Assembly: GCF_000590885.1 (NCBI RefSeq) | Contig: NZ_JFHN01000010.1 | Coordinates: 1 to 64,000 of the forward strand | Origin: Erwinia mallotivora | Lineage (GTDB): Bacteria > Pseudomonadota > Gammaproteobacteria > Enterobacterales > Enterobacteriaceae | Length of the DNA stretch: 64,000 nt | Direction of reading: 5' to 3' | Part shown: in pieces, positions 16,965-26,522 of the stretch | How the letters are laid out: every line of letters begins with the position of its first letter | Position numbering within the stretch: position 1 is the first letter of the stretch | The notes under the pieces: model-generated | Told to the model about the DNA's origin: nothing | What the model saw: only the letters and a program-made list of their open reading frames with translations | Databases searched by the model: none | Position numbers and translations under genes: made by a program

Positions 16965-18704
16965 TTATGACGGTAGCAGATCCGGGTACATCACCATCAG
17001 ACGGCGGGTGACACCATTGGTCCAGCCAAAGCCATCCTGAAGGGGATATTCGCCACCGCCCGCCAGCACCAGAGTGGTGCCGAGGACGTTATATTTCTCC
17101 ACCATCTTGTGATGGCGATGATAAGTGGCGGCCACCACCTGTAACCAGCGCGCGGCGATCTCCTTTGCCAGCAACTCTTCGCCGTAGTGATTCAATCCCT
17201 TAATCGCCATCCACTGCATCGGTGCCCAGCCGTTTGGCTTATCCCACTGTTCACCGCTCTCTTCTACCGTGGAGAGCAGGCCACCCGGTGCCAGCAGATG
17301 TGAACGAATGGCGGCGGCGGTATCCGTGGCCTGTTCCAGGCTGGACATCCCGACATACAGCGGCGTTACCGAGGCCGCCGAGAACGCGGCTTTTTCCCGT
17401 TCACGCCAGTTATAATCGCGATACAGCCGCGCTTCACTGTCCCACAGATATTTATCAACGTTGTCGCGACGACGCGCCGCACGCTGCTGGAACAGTTCAG
17501 CCGTCAGCAGATCGTTGCGGCCTGCTGCCAGCCGGGCGATGGTGGTTTCCAGCTTGTAAAGAAAGGCATTAAGGTCGACTGGCACAATGCTGGTGGTCTG
17601 AATGCTCTCCAGCCGTCCCGGCTCGCTCAGCCAGCGGGAAGAGAAATCCCAGCCCGATGCAGCACCCGCACGCAGATCACGGTACACCTCGCTGGAAGGT
17701 CGCGCCGAATTTCTGGCGGTTTCCACGTCTTCAATCCACGACTCATCACGCGGCGTATCGCGGTCGTCCCAGTAGCGGTTGAGGACCGAACCATCCTCCA
17801 GCATCACCACATGGCGATATGCCTCATTGGGTGCCAGGGTATCAGCCCCCTCCATCCAGAATTCATACTCACGTTTCAGCTGTCGCAGATAATGGTGCGC
17901 CTCATTAACGCCATCCTTCTCAAACAGTTCCACCATCATGGCGAAAACCGGCGGCTGTGAGCGGCTGAGATAGTAGGTGCGATTACCATTGGGAATATGC
18001 CCGTAGGTATCAATCATCCAGGCGAAGTTGTCTGCCATCTGGCGCAGCAGGCCGGTCTGCCCACTCGCCGCGAACCCCAGCATACTGAAGTAAGAATCCC
18101 AGTAATAGGTTTCGCCAAAACGACCGCCCGGCACCACATAGGGCTCCGGCAGGGGCAGTAATGAAGAAAATTCCGAATGTTTCTCCGGCTGGCGGGTTAA
18201 CACCGGCCACAGCGCATCAATGTGCTCTGCCATCGTTCTGCCGGGATCGGAGACATAGCGGCTGTCGTGCGCCCTGGGAAGATCGAAATTCTCCAGTACA
18301 AACGTCAGCAAATTAAAATCATCCTGCTCACGTTGCAGGTAATAACGATAAAGAATGCGTTCCGGTTCAGTTTTAGGCGCACAGTCAGCGAAGGTTTTGC
18401 TGTCGCTGAATATTCTTGCGGACTGAACGGCTTCGAAAAGTTCCTGATAACGGTCCGCTGGGGTCAGGATATCTGATACGGGCAGACCACGAATGCTTTC
18501 CGGTTGCGGCTCAGCCACGCAATCCGGACCTGCTTCATAGTCGTGATACCAGGTTTCATATTCCGTCTGGCTAATGTCAACAATCTGGTCATTTTGATTA
18601 AAAGTGATAATAACCTCCAGATGCCAATGACGTTTGACAATGTTACAGAGTGAATTTCGAAACAAGCGATCAGTATAGTACCCTCGTCTCACAACGCAAC
18701 CCAA
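16965..18704 (-). CDS. treF: Cytoplasmic trehalase, GH37
   Basis: The protein hydrolyses trehalose to two glucose in the cytoplasm. Both GH37 signature regions are present: [15 protein letters not shown] and [13 protein letters not shown], with a glycine-rich [16 protein letters not shown] near the end. It aligns with E. coli TreF and not with periplasmic TreA because it lacks a signal peptide. The reported 5' end is a TTG at 18704 and is doubtful: the region matching TreF begins only about 40 residues in, no ATG is in frame there, and a GGAGG lies in frame near 18624 followed by ATT ATC. The true start may be a rare codon close to 18610-18620. Confidence 0.9.
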   Translation of the reverse strand: MGCVVRRGYYTDRLFRNSLCNIVKRHWHLEVIITFNQNDQIVDISQTEYETWYHDYEAGPDCVAEPQPESIRGLPVSDILTPADRYQELFEAVQSARIFSDSKTFADCAPKTEPERILYRYYLQREQDDFNLLTFVLENFDLPRAHDSRYVSDPGRTMAEHIDALWPVLTRQPEKHSEFSSLLPLPEPYVVPGGRFGETYYWDSYFSMLGFAASGQTGLLRQMADNFAWMIDTYGHIPNGNRTYYLSRSQPPVFAMMVELFEKDGVNEAHHYLRQLKREYEFWMEGADTLAPNEAYRHVVMLEDGSVLNRYWDDRDTPRDESWIEDVETARNSARPSSEVYRDLRAGAASGWDFSSRWLSEPGRLESIQTTSIVPVDLNAFLYKLETTIARLAAGRNDLLTAELFQQRAARRRDNVDKYLWDSEARLYRDYNWREREKAAFSAASVTPLYVGMSSLEQATDTAAAIRSHLLAPGGLLSTVEESGEQWDKPNGWAPMQWMAIKGLNHYGEELLAKEIAARWLQVVAATYHRHHKMVEKYNVLGTTLVLAGGGEYPLQDGFGWTNGVTRRLMVMYPDLLPS

Positions 18705-18952
18705 TGATTTTATTACTGCTGATGAGATAATATGTCAAAAAATGAATGTCTGTTCCCAATATTTCTGCCCTGATTTTATTTTTTTCACGCCCTGTTATGC
18801 CGGGGAAAAATAAATAACAGATTGCCGTTATCTTTCAGTGAAAAATAATGGCCTGACCATTGCATCTGAACAGCCGGATACTGACGCGGTCAGAATGGCT
18901 TGCAGGCCTTGCCACGTCTGGCATCAATAACTTTATCTGATAGCAAACCAGT

Positions 18953-20284
18953 ATGTTCAACCACAACCAGGGGACTCTCGTGGCACCGGTAGTAAATAAA
19001 TCCGTGGCGTTGCACCCGGAAAATCTCGCTGAAGAAGATGACAGTTTAGTTTCACCCGCCGAAGTAAATAATCCAGCCATAAATAAAAGTTATATTACCC
19101 GTGGCACCCGCAGATTTACCCATGCCACGCTGGCGCTGTTCTGCGCAGGACTTTCCACCTTCGCCGTCCTTTATTGTGTCCAGCCCATCCTGCCCGTGTT
19201 TTCGCAAAGTTTTCATCTTACTCCCGCGCAAAGCAGCCTCTCTCTTTCCGTCACCACGGTGATGATGGCGCTGGGCCTGCTGGTCACTGGCCCGTTATCA
19301 GATGCCATTGGACGTAAATCGGTGATGTCGGTTTCGCTGCTGCTGGCGGCGCTGTTTACCCTGATGTGCGCGGCCATGACCAGCTGGCAGGGCGTGCTGG
19401 CAATGCGCGCGCTGACCGGGCTGGCGCTGAGCGGCGTGGCAGCAGTAGCGATGACCTGGCTTAGTGAAGAACTGCATCCGGTCTTTCTTTCGTTTTCGAT
19501 GGGCCTGTACATCAGCGGCAACTCAATTGGCGGGCTGGTGGGCCGTCTTTCCAGCGGAATGCTTGCCGACCACTTCTCATGGAACGTGTCGCTACTGGTG
19601 GTCGGACTCTTTGCACTGGCCGCTGCCGGGCTGTTTTTCCGCCTGTTGCCCGCTTCTCAGCATTTCCGGCCCAGCTCCCTGCGGCCACGCAAGCTTTTAA
19701 TCAACTTCATGTTCCAGTGGCGGGACATGGGATTACCAATGCTGTTCCTTGTCGGTTTCGTGTTGATGGGCAGCTTTGTCACCCTGTTTAATTATGTCAG
19801 CTATCGCTTTTTATCTGCCCCCTTCTCCCTGAGCCAGACCGTGGTTGGCCTGCTGTCGGTGGTCTATCTCACCGGCACCTGGAGCTCGCCACGCGCGGGA
19901 ATGATGACCGTGCGTTACGGCCGGGGCGTGGTACTGATCGGCGCACTCTGTCTGATGCTGACAGGCCTGATTGCCACCCAGTTCACCACGCTGTTTCTGG
20001 TCCTGCCCGGGCTGATGCTGTTTGCCGCCGGGTTCTTTGCCGCCCATTCCGTCGCCAGCAGCTGGGTCGGCCATCGCGCAAGGCGCGCCAGAGGCCAGGC
20101 GTCCTCACTCTATCTGTTCTTTTATTATCTTGGTTCCAGCGTGGCAGGTACGCTGGGCGGCGTGTTCTGGCACGGCTTTGGCTGGCCTGGCGTCTCGGCG
20201 TTTATCGCCGTGATGTTAATCGCCGGTCTGGTACTTGCCAATCAGCTGCGAAAGATTCCGGTTCTGGTAAAAAAAGTGCGCTGA
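18953..20284 (+). CDS. ynfM: Major-facilitator transporter, YnfM family
   Basis: A 443-residue inner-membrane protein with 12 predicted membrane segments after a hydrophilic N-terminus of about 50 residues. It follows E. coli YnfM throughout (LYCVQPILPVFSQ, GPLSDAIGRKSVM, SMGLYISGNSIGG, AAHSVASSWVG). YnfM is an arabinose-type efflux permease homologue with no firm substrate. The ATG at 18953 has no clear ribosome site; an in-frame GTG at 18980 is preceded by AGGGGA and could be the true start. A hairpin follows the gene before a LysR gene on the same strand. Confidence 0.9.
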   Translation: MFNHNQGTLVAPVVNKSVALHPENLAEEDDSLVSPAEVNNPAINKSYITRGTRRFTHATLALFCAGLSTFAVLYCVQPILPVFSQSFHLTPAQSSLSLSVTTVMMALGLLVTGPLSDAIGRKSVMSVSLLLAALFTLMCAAMTSWQGVLAMRALTGLALSGVAAVAMTWLSEELHPVFLSFSMGLYISGNSIGGLVGRLSSGMLADHFSWNVSLLVVGLFALAAAGLFFRLLPASQHFRPSSLRPRKLLINFMFQWRDMGLPMLFLVGFVLMGSFVTLFNYVSYRFLSAPFSLSQTVVGLLSVVYLTGTWSSPRAGMMTVRYGRGVVLIGALCLMLTGLIATQFTTLFLVLPGLMLFAAGFFAAHSVASSWVGHRARRARGQASSLYLFFYYLGSSVAGTLGGVFWHGFGWPGVSAFIAVMLIAGLVLANQLRKIPVLVKKVR

Positions 20285-20287
20285 ACA

Positions 20288-20316
20288 GACAGGGCGGTGC
20301 CCGCCTCCGCCCTGTC
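20288..20316 (+). terminator. Hairpin after the ynfM gene
   Basis: GACAGGGCGG (20288-20297) pairs perfectly with CCGCCCTGTC (20307-20316) around a nine-base loop. It lies four bases after the stop codon but has no T-run, so it is a weak or Rho-assisted terminator. Confidence 0.55.
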
Positions 20317-20405
20317 TCACCTGCGGTGCCAACGATTTACTTCCCGTCCGTCACCCCTTACTCTGTCGCCATTCTGATTAGCCGCCGTTGCCGTCCGGAG
20401 TCACC

Positions 20406-21302
20406 ATGAGCGATGTGGAAAACCTGCATGCGATGATTATCTTCGCCAGAGTGGTTGAAACCCTGAGTTACACCGAAGCCGCAAAACGGCTGGGCCTGTC
20501 CAAATCGTCGGTCAGCAAGGAGATCTCCGCGCTGGAGGTGCGGCTTGGCACCCGGCTTTTACAGCGAACCACCCGCAAAATAGCCGTCACCGATGTCGGT
20601 ATGACCTGGTATCACTACTGCGCACGCATACTTAGCGAAGTCAAAAGCGCCGATCTGTTTATCCGCCAGTACCATGAGGAACCCACCGGCAGCCTGCGTC
20701 TGGTGGCCCCGGTAACCTTTGGCTGTCAGTGTATTGTCCCGGTGCTGAACAGGTTTGTCGCCAGCAATCTGCACGTCAGCGTCGATCTTGACCTCACCGA
20801 CCGCCCGGTGAATCTGGTGGATGACAATATCGATCTGGCCATCGTGGTGCGCCGTGAGCGACCCGAGCACAACCCCTGTCAGAAACTCATTGATATCAGC
20901 TGGGGGCTGTATGCTTCACCGGCGTATCTGCATCGTTTTCCGGCTATCAACACGCCCGACGATTTGCCGCGTCATGATTTCATTCTGTTTCGTGGCCCGG
21001 CCCACACCATTTCCCTGCCGTTTCGCAAAGAGAAGCAGAAGCGGGATATTGATGTACGCAGCCGTTTTCGCGCCAACAACAGCACCGCGCTGGTCAATTC
21101 CGCTATCGCCTGCACCGGCATTGCCTATCTGCCGGACTACAGCGCACAGGAAGCGGTGAAAGCCGGAAAACTGGTGCGCATTCTGCCGGAGTGGGAGATG
21201 GATCTGTATCAGTCGTGGATTTTAAGTAAGGGTGACGGCTTTATTTCGCCGCGCGTCAGGCTGTTTATCGAGGCATTGCAGGAGGCGTTACAGCAGCAGT
21301 AG
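20406..21302 (+). CDS. LysR-family transcriptional regulator
   Basis: A 298-residue LTTR. The N-terminal helix-turn-helix is FARVVETLSYTEAAKRLGLS followed by KSSVSKEISALEVRLGTRLL, then an effector-binding domain of the CrgA-like subgroup (LRLVAPVTFG, VDLDLTDRPVNLVDDNIDLA). The start at 20406 has GGAG five bases upstream and is preferred over a TTG at 20388. It sits downstream of ynfM on the same strand and converges with the Sua5-like gene. Unlike most LTTRs it has no divergent partner gene, so its target is not evident. Confidence 0.88.
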   Translation: MSDVENLHAMIIFARVVETLSYTEAAKRLGLSKSSVSKEISALEVRLGTRLLQRTTRKIAVTDVGMTWYHYCARILSEVKSADLFIRQYHEEPTGSLRLVAPVTFGCQCIVPVLNRFVASNLHVSVDLDLTDRPVNLVDDNIDLAIVVRRERPEHNPCQKLIDISWGLYASPAYLHRFPAINTPDDLPRHDFILFRGPAHTISLPFRKEKQKRDIDVRSRFRANNSTALVNSAIACTGIAYLPDYSAQEAVKAGKLVRILPEWEMDLYQSWILSKGDGFISPRVRLFIEALQEALQQQ

Positions 21303-21303
21303 T

Positions 21304-21333
21304 CAGGGGCGGAAAAAACGCTTCCGCCCCCTG
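21304..21333. terminator. Bidirectional terminator between LysR and Sua5-like genes
   Basis: CAGGGGCGGAA (21304-21314) and TTCCGCCCCCTG (21322-21333) form a long GC-rich stem with one bulge between the two convergent genes. It lies within five bases of both stop codons. Confidence 0.7.
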
Positions 21334-21337
21334 TTGA

Positions 21338-22117
21338 TCAGTAGTAGTTACCGTGACGGTAATCCCAGGTGGTGAAGGTGTCAGAAAGCATCGACATGAT
21401 TTTATCCACGTCCAGACCTTTACGGATCAGCACCGGGCAGGGAGTGATATTACGCTCGCCTTTCTGCTCCGGCACCAGTTTGCCGCTCTCATCAACCATG
21501 GCTACCATCACGCCCTGCTCGTAGCGGGTCTTTTCAGACTCATTTGGCTGAATAGACTTCACATAGTCGTTGGCGGCGATGATCAGATCGGCCTGCGATT
21601 CAATGCGCTCACCGATGCCTTCAACCAGACCACGGTTGCCTTTACCTGATGGGTTAGCCGAGCTGGCGAAAGAGAATTTACCGTGGTTTTCCCACAGCTC
21701 TTTTGCCAGTTTTTCGCCCGGAATACCAAATTTAATAACGAAACAGCTGGTCTGACGGCGATCCATCATCAGATCTTTAGATCCATCGTCCGGGATGCGC
21801 GCCACGGCTTCCTCTTTCCACGGCAGGATGCAGCCCAGCAGCACATCTTTATCCCAGTGCTGCTGATACAGCGCTTCGATCTCAGGATTCAGCTGCGCCA
21901 GCTCTTTCAGCTGCGCCAGTGAGCCACACAGCACCACGCCGGGTTTATTGCGGTTACGCTGCTTGGCATCAAATTTACGCTCCAGACCTTTCGCATCAGA
22001 GGTCATGATGATGTAGCCCACCTTGGTAGGACACACAATCATGCCGCCATCGGCAGAAAGAATTTCAACCGCTTCTGGTTGTAAGCCGCCGTTCCACTGA
22101 ATTGTCTTATTGCTCAT
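21338..22117 (-). CDS. Sua5/YciO/YrdC-family protein
   Basis: A 259-residue protein of the YrdC-like fold, whose best known members make threonylcarbamoyl-AMP for tRNA modification. Recognisable parts include VCPTKVGYIIMTSD, the Lys/Arg-rich KFDAKQRNRNKPGVVL, and SFASSANPSGKGNRGLVEGI. It is longer than TsaC (about 190) and YciO (about 206), so it belongs to a different branch and may not be the main tRNA enzyme. Of two ATGs in tandem, the one at 22117 lies seven bases from AAGG and is preferred. A perfect palindrome sits about 160 bases upstream. Confidence 0.8.
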   Translation of the reverse strand: MSNKTIQWNGGLQPEAVEILSADGGMIVCPTKVGYIIMTSDAKGLERKFDAKQRNRNKPGVVLCGSLAQLKELAQLNPEIEALYQQHWDKDVLLGCILPWKEEAVARIPDDGSKDLMMDRRQTSCFVIKFGIPGEKLAKELWENHGKFSFASSANPSGKGNRGLVEGIGERIESQADLIIAANDYVKSIQPNESEKTRYEQGVMVAMVDESGKLVPEQKGERNITPCPVLIRKGLDVDKIMSMLSDTFTTWDYRHGNYY

Positions 22118-22274
22118 AATCATACCTTGTCTTAAAAGGGTTAATTTTGCGGGCCAGGCGTGCTGATTTTTCCTGCATCAGAAGATGCGGTGCGACGCCT
22201 GCCACTGAAAACCGGTTGCATTCATCCTAACCTGTTACGCCTTTTAAGCAACAATAAAGCAACGGATAGCATTA

Positions 22275-22294
22275 TTGTTTCCATCTGGAAACAA
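22275..22294. promoter_or_regulatory. Perfect 20-base palindrome, operator candidate
   Basis: TTGTTTCCA and TGGAAACAA flank TC, giving an operator-like perfect dyad of 9+2+9. It lies between the 3' end of the PRISE-type gene and the start of the Sua5-like gene, both on the minus strand, and is therefore in the upstream region of the latter. Confidence 0.5.
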
Positions 22295-22305
22295 ATGTTG
22301 CGAGG

Positions 22306-23373
22306 TCAGGCGGGGATCAGCCGTTCAGACTTCAGTTGGTCGAACAGGGCGAAAAACGCGTCTCGCGTAGACTGGTAGCCGGTAAAGCCCGCCTTGCGAC
22401 TCTTGCTGATATCCGTGAAAACTTCCATTGGCCGACCCAGGTCAGCATCGGTATGCCACCAGGAAACCAGTTTATCGATATCCGCCTGCTGCAAACCATA
22501 TTTTTCCGCTATCGACCGCCATTCAGCCGGTGCCGTCTGCATACGATCGGCCAGCGGCTGTACCTCAGCGGGAAACGCCGCGGCCTCAATGCCGAAGTAG
22601 TCAGCAATCTGGCTCCACATCCACTTCCAGCGGAACACGTCACCGTTAACCACGTTGTAGTCCTGGTTTTGCGCGGAAGGCGTGGTCGCTGCCCACTCCA
22701 GGTGCCGTGCCAGTAAACGCGCATCGGTCATATCGGTTACCCCCTCCCACTGCGCTCGGGAACCGGGAAAAATAAACGGCTGACCGCTCTCTTTACACAG
22801 GCTGGCATACACCGCCAGTGTCTGGCCCATATTCATCGCGTTACCCAGCGCAAAACCGATAATGGTATGCGGGCGGTGAACGCTCCAGCTGTAGCCATAC
22901 TTTTTCGCACCAGCAAAAACTTCATCTTCCTGGGCGTAGTAGAAATTATCCACCGGCTGGCGGCCCTGTTCCTCGCGAAAAGGCGTCACCGGCACTGCCC
23001 CTTTGCCATACGCATCGAACGGCCCAAGGTAGTGCTTCAGGCCGGTGACCAGCGCCACATGCCCGCCTCGCAGGCTGTCACCCAGCGCGTCGATGACATT
23101 GCGCACCATCGCACCGTTAACGCGAATATTCTCCTGCTCATTCGCCTGACGCGACCAGGCGCTGAAAAAGACGCTGTCCACCGTCACCGTCTGCAAGGCC
23201 TGGCGGACGGAGTCGCCGTCGGTCAGATCGGCGGTCAACGCTTCACATCCGGCGGGCACCGGTGTGCGACCACGGGATAACCCCGCTACCTGCCAGCCAT
23301 CGGCAATCAGTTGTTGTGCCAGTGCCGTGCCGATGACGCCACTGATCCCGACGATCAACGCGCGCTTTTGCAT
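22306..23373 (-). CDS. PRISE-type short-chain reductase (iridoid synthase / progesterone 5-beta-reductase-like)
   Basis: A 355-residue NAD(P)H-dependent enzyme of the atypical SDR group. It opens with the Rossmann motif GISGVIGTALAQ and has the PRISE hallmark TGLKHYLGPF, the NFYYAQED segment with the catalytic Tyr region, and WSVHRPHTIIGF. PRISE enzymes reduce activated C=C bonds of enones, including plant iridoid and steroid precursors. In a plant-associated bacterium detoxification of plant enones is plausible, but the substrate is not known. The gene is divergent from a LysR regulator gene with a dyad between them, so that regulator probably controls it. Confidence 0.87.
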   Translation of the reverse strand: MQKRALIVGISGVIGTALAQQLIADGWQVAGLSRGRTPVPAGCEALTADLTDGDSVRQALQTVTVDSVFFSAWSRQANEQENIRVNGAMVRNVIDALGDSLRGGHVALVTGLKHYLGPFDAYGKGAVPVTPFREEQGRQPVDNFYYAQEDEVFAGAKKYGYSWSVHRPHTIIGFALGNAMNMGQTLAVYASLCKESGQPFIFPGSRAQWEGVTDMTDARLLARHLEWAATTPSAQNQDYNVVNGDVFRWKWMWSQIADYFGIEAAAFPAEVQPLADRMQTAPAEWRSIAEKYGLQQADIDKLVSWWHTDADLGRPMEVFTDISKSRKAGFTGYQSTRDAFFALFDQLKSERLIPA

Positions 23374-23414
23374 ACTTTGTCTCCTTATTGAAGTGCAGAA
23401 ACAAAGCTTAATAG

Positions 23415-23427
23415 AGAATTTAATTCT
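23415..23427. promoter_or_regulatory. LysR-type operator candidate between PRISE and LysR genes
   Basis: AGAAT-TTA-ATTCT is a perfect short dyad in the 101-base gap between the divergent genes. The half-site AGAGAAT recurs at 23454-23460. LTTR sites are typically AT-rich dyads in such gaps. Confidence 0.45.
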
Positions 23428-23474
23428 TATCTCAGGTATAAATTCAGATCATTAGAGAATATGAGTCATCAATT

Positions 23475-24380
23475 ATGATCGGTCAGGATCGCCTGAAGGG
23501 GATCACTCCCTTTGTTGCCAGCGTGGAATCCGGCAGCTTTACCGCCGCCGCCAGTCAACTGCATCTCACCAGCTCAGCGATAAGCAAAAGCGTGGCGCGG
23601 CTGGAAGCCAGGCTGGGCTCCCGCCTGTTTGAACGCACCACCCGCAGCCTGACACTGACCGATGCCGGGCTGGCTTTTTACCAAACCTGCACCCGCGTGT
23701 TGAGCGAACTGGCAGAAGCAGAGTCCGTGCTGGCGTCACAACGGACCATTCCGGTTGGGCGACTGCGAATCTCGCTACCCAATACCTTTGGCCGGATGCA
23801 CGTGATGCCACTGCTGACTGCATTTTGTCAGCAAAATCCGGAAATGCAGATCAACCTGTCGTTTTCCGATCGCTTTGTTGATCTGTTTGAAGATGGCGTG
23901 GACGTGGCGGTGCGTATTGGCGGGCCTGCTGAATATCCGCCATCGCTCGGCTACCGGTTTCTGGGCAATGAACGGCTCATCTTTTGCGCCGCCCCGGCCT
24001 GGCTGGAAAGCCACGGTGAACCTGCATCGTTGCAGGCATTAAGCCAGCACAGGGCAATTGTCTACGACAGAGTGGATGGCAGCACCAGTCCGTGGTATCT
24101 GCCTGCGCCAGATGGCCGTATCGCCACCCGCACCGTCGCGCACCGGATGGCGCTGGGTGATGGTGAGGCACAGGTGGCGGCGGTGGTCGCCGGGCTGGGC
24201 ATTGCGCAGATGGCCACCTGGTTGATGGCAAAACAGCTGGCAGATGGTGAGCTGGTGCAAATCCTGCCAGAACTGACGGTAGATGGCCTGCCGCTCTCGG
24301 TCATCTGGCCGCGCAAAAAGCAGCTGACGCCCAAAGTACATGCGCTACTGGCCGCGCTGGATAACCTGCGTATCACCTGA
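23475..24380 (+). CDS. LysR-family transcriptional regulator, divergent from PRISE-type reductase
   Basis: A 301-residue LTTR with helix-turn-helix ESGSFTAAASQLHLTSSAIS followed by KSVARLEARLGSRLFERTTR, then a CrgA-like effector domain (RLRISLPNTFGRMHVMPLL, LFEDGVDVAVRIGG). It faces away from the reductase gene across a dyad-containing gap, the usual LTTR layout for local control plus autoregulation. Its 3' end lies 12 bases from the GGDEF-EAL gene in convergent orientation. Confidence 0.9.
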   Translation: MIGQDRLKGITPFVASVESGSFTAAASQLHLTSSAISKSVARLEARLGSRLFERTTRSLTLTDAGLAFYQTCTRVLSELAEAESVLASQRTIPVGRLRISLPNTFGRMHVMPLLTAFCQQNPEMQINLSFSDRFVDLFEDGVDVAVRIGGPAEYPPSLGYRFLGNERLIFCAAPAWLESHGEPASLQALSQHRAIVYDRVDGSTSPWYLPAPDGRIATRTVAHRMALGDGEAQVAAVVAGLGIAQMATWLMAKQLADGELVQILPELTVDGLPLSVIWPRKKQLTPKVHALLAALDNLRIT

Positions 24381-24392
24381 ACCCCGGCGGTT

Positions 24393-26522
24393 TTACTCCT
24401 GCTCCGGCGCAGGCAGGGCGTCCGGCAGTGTCGGCACCACCGGGCTGAACAGCCGGAGCCTGTTTTCCGCCAGCTGCGGGCGACCAAAGTAGTATCCCTG
24501 AAACAGGGTGCAGCCTTCGATTTTCAGCTGCTCATACTGCTGAATGTTTTCCACCCCTTCGGCAGTGATCTGGATATCCAGGCTGCGGCTCATCCCCGTA
24601 ATCGCGCGAATGATAGCCAGCGCTTCCCGACTCTCATGCATGTCATTAATAAACGACTTGTCGATTTTAATTTTATCGAACGGAAACGAGCGCAGATAGC
24701 TGAGGGAAGAGTAGCCGGTGCCAAAATCATCCAGTGCGATGCGAATGCCCAGCGCCTTCAGCTGTTGCAGGACGCGAATATTATTCAGCGAGCTGTCCAG
24801 CAGTACCGATTCGGTGATCTCCAGTTCCAGCCGGTGCGCTGGCAGCCCCGATTCGGTCAATGCCTGTTCCACCACCGACACCAGCGAGCTGCTTTTAAAC
24901 TGCAATGGCGACAGATTTACCGCCACGCTTTGCTGTTCAGGCCAACCCGAGGCTTCCCGGCAGGCTTCAAACAGGGCCCAGGCTCCCAGCGCGTGGATCA
25001 ACCCGGTTTCTTCCGCCACGGGGATAAAATCTATCGGCATAATCATGCCTTTGACCGGGTGATGCCAGCGCATCAGCGCTTCATAGCTGACCACCTCGCG
25101 TCCGTGTGCATCGGTAATGGGTTGATAATAAAGTTTAAGATGGTTGCCGGTTATCGCTTTTCGCAGATCGGTTTCTATCATCCGCCGCCTGCTGGCCGCC
25201 TCGCCCATCGCCATAGAAAAGTACTCAAAACGGTTACGCCCGTTGCGTTTACTCTCATACAGAGCCATATCCGCGCAGCGTAACAGTTCATCCGACGTGG
25301 CGATGGCATCACTTCCAATGGCGATACCAATGCTCAACCCAATCGACAGCGTGTGCCCATCAATAGTGAACGCCGGGTTAGTGACATCAATCATCAGCTG
25401 CGCGACGGTTTCTGCCTCCGTTGAGTAGTTCAGTCCGGGCAATACCACCGAGAACTCATCACCGCCCTGACGTGACAGAGTATCTTTGTCGCTCACCGTG
25501 CTGGCTAAGCGGCGGGCAACGGCTCTCAACAGACCGTCCCCCACCTGATGGCCCAGCGCATCGTTAACGTTTTTAAAGTTATCCAGATCGAGGCAGAGCA
25601 CCGCCGTCAGTTTACCGGCCGCACGGTCACGCCACAGGGCATCGTTCAGACGCTGACTGAACAGTGCGCGGTTAGGCAGGCCGGTAAGATTATCGTAATG
25701 AGCCATATGGTGAATACGCGCATCGGCGTTGCGCTGGTCGGTGACATCATCCGCTATCAGCAGGATATAGTTGCTGCGCACATCATTGCCTCGAATGATG
25801 GTGGCCGAGGCGCGGATAATCTTTTCCCCCCGGCCGGTAACCAGCAACTGCTCATTTTTATTGACGCCCACACTACGCTGTACTGTCGATGTCAGCTGCG
25901 CGAAATAGCGGCCCACCTCCGGCGAGGTGCAGTCGGCCAGTTTTCTGCCGTTACACTGGTCTTTGCAGATGCCGAGCAGCTGTTCTGCTTTGCTGTTCAG
26001 CAGCAGAATTTCGCGGGAGACCAGGTCCTCCACCACCACGCAGGAAGGAATATTGGCAATGATGGTGTCAAGGACGGTTGAGAGCGAGGCCAGCGACAGG
26101 CTGTTCTGTTCCGCCAGCTCTTTCGCCAGCAAAATTTGCTGTTCATATTCATGCGCTTCGGTGCAGTCGCGGGTAATCTTCGAGAAGCCGATTAGCTCGC
26201 CACTTTCATTATGCACCCCCTCAATCACCACATGTGCCCAGAAAGCACTGCCATCTTTGCGATAGCGCCAGCCGTGATCCTCAAAGCGGCCTTCGCTGCG
26301 CGCCAGCCCAAGATTAGTATCAGGCACACCGGCCTGGCGATCCTGAGCGCTGTAGAAGCAGGAGAAGTGTTTGCCGACGATTTCATCGGCCGTGTAGCCT
26401 TTGGCACGACGTGCTCCGGCATTCCAGTTGATGACAAAGCCGTTGGTGTCAATCATATAGATGGCATAGTCAACCACGCTTTGAACCAGAAAGCGGTACA
26501 TCACATCGTTATGGTTAGTCAT
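24393..26522 (-). CDS. Cyclic-di-GMP enzyme with PAS, GGDEF and EAL domains
   Basis: A protein of about 709 residues with no membrane segments. Two PAS domains come first (VVDYAIYMIDTNGFVINWN with a PAC-like GWRYRKDGSAFWAHVVIEGV, and a second near SCVVVEDLVSREILLLNSKA). A GGDEF domain follows with an intact active site (SRQGGDEFSVVLPG), then an EAL domain with intact motifs (YEALMRWHHP, ELEITESVLL, LDDFGTGYSSLSYL). Both synthase and phosphodiesterase motifs look competent, so either activity could dominate. The start at 26522 follows GGAAAAG; an upstream ATG at 26552 is less likely. The signal sensed by the PAS domains is unknown. Confidence 0.93.
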   Translation of the reverse strand: MTNHNDVMYRFLVQSVVDYAIYMIDTNGFVINWNAGARRAKGYTADEIVGKHFSCFYSAQDRQAGVPDTNLGLARSEGRFEDHGWRYRKDGSAFWAHVVIEGVHNESGELIGFSKITRDCTEAHEYEQQILLAKELAEQNSLSLASLSTVLDTIIANIPSCVVVEDLVSREILLLNSKAEQLLGICKDQCNGRKLADCTSPEVGRYFAQLTSTVQRSVGVNKNEQLLVTGRGEKIIRASATIIRGNDVRSNYILLIADDVTDQRNADARIHHMAHYDNLTGLPNRALFSQRLNDALWRDRAAGKLTAVLCLDLDNFKNVNDALGHQVGDGLLRAVARRLASTVSDKDTLSRQGGDEFSVVLPGLNYSTEAETVAQLMIDVTNPAFTIDGHTLSIGLSIGIAIGSDAIATSDELLRCADMALYESKRNGRNRFEYFSMAMGEAASRRRMIETDLRKAITGNHLKLYYQPITDAHGREVVSYEALMRWHHPVKGMIMPIDFIPVAEETGLIHALGAWALFEACREASGWPEQQSVAVNLSPLQFKSSSLVSVVEQALTESGLPAHRLELEITESVLLDSSLNNIRVLQQLKALGIRIALDDFGTGYSSLSYLRSFPFDKIKIDKSFINDMHESREALAIIRAITGMSRSLDIQITAEGVENIQQYEQLKIEGCTLFQGYYFGRPQLAENRLRLFSPVVPTLPDALPAPEQE

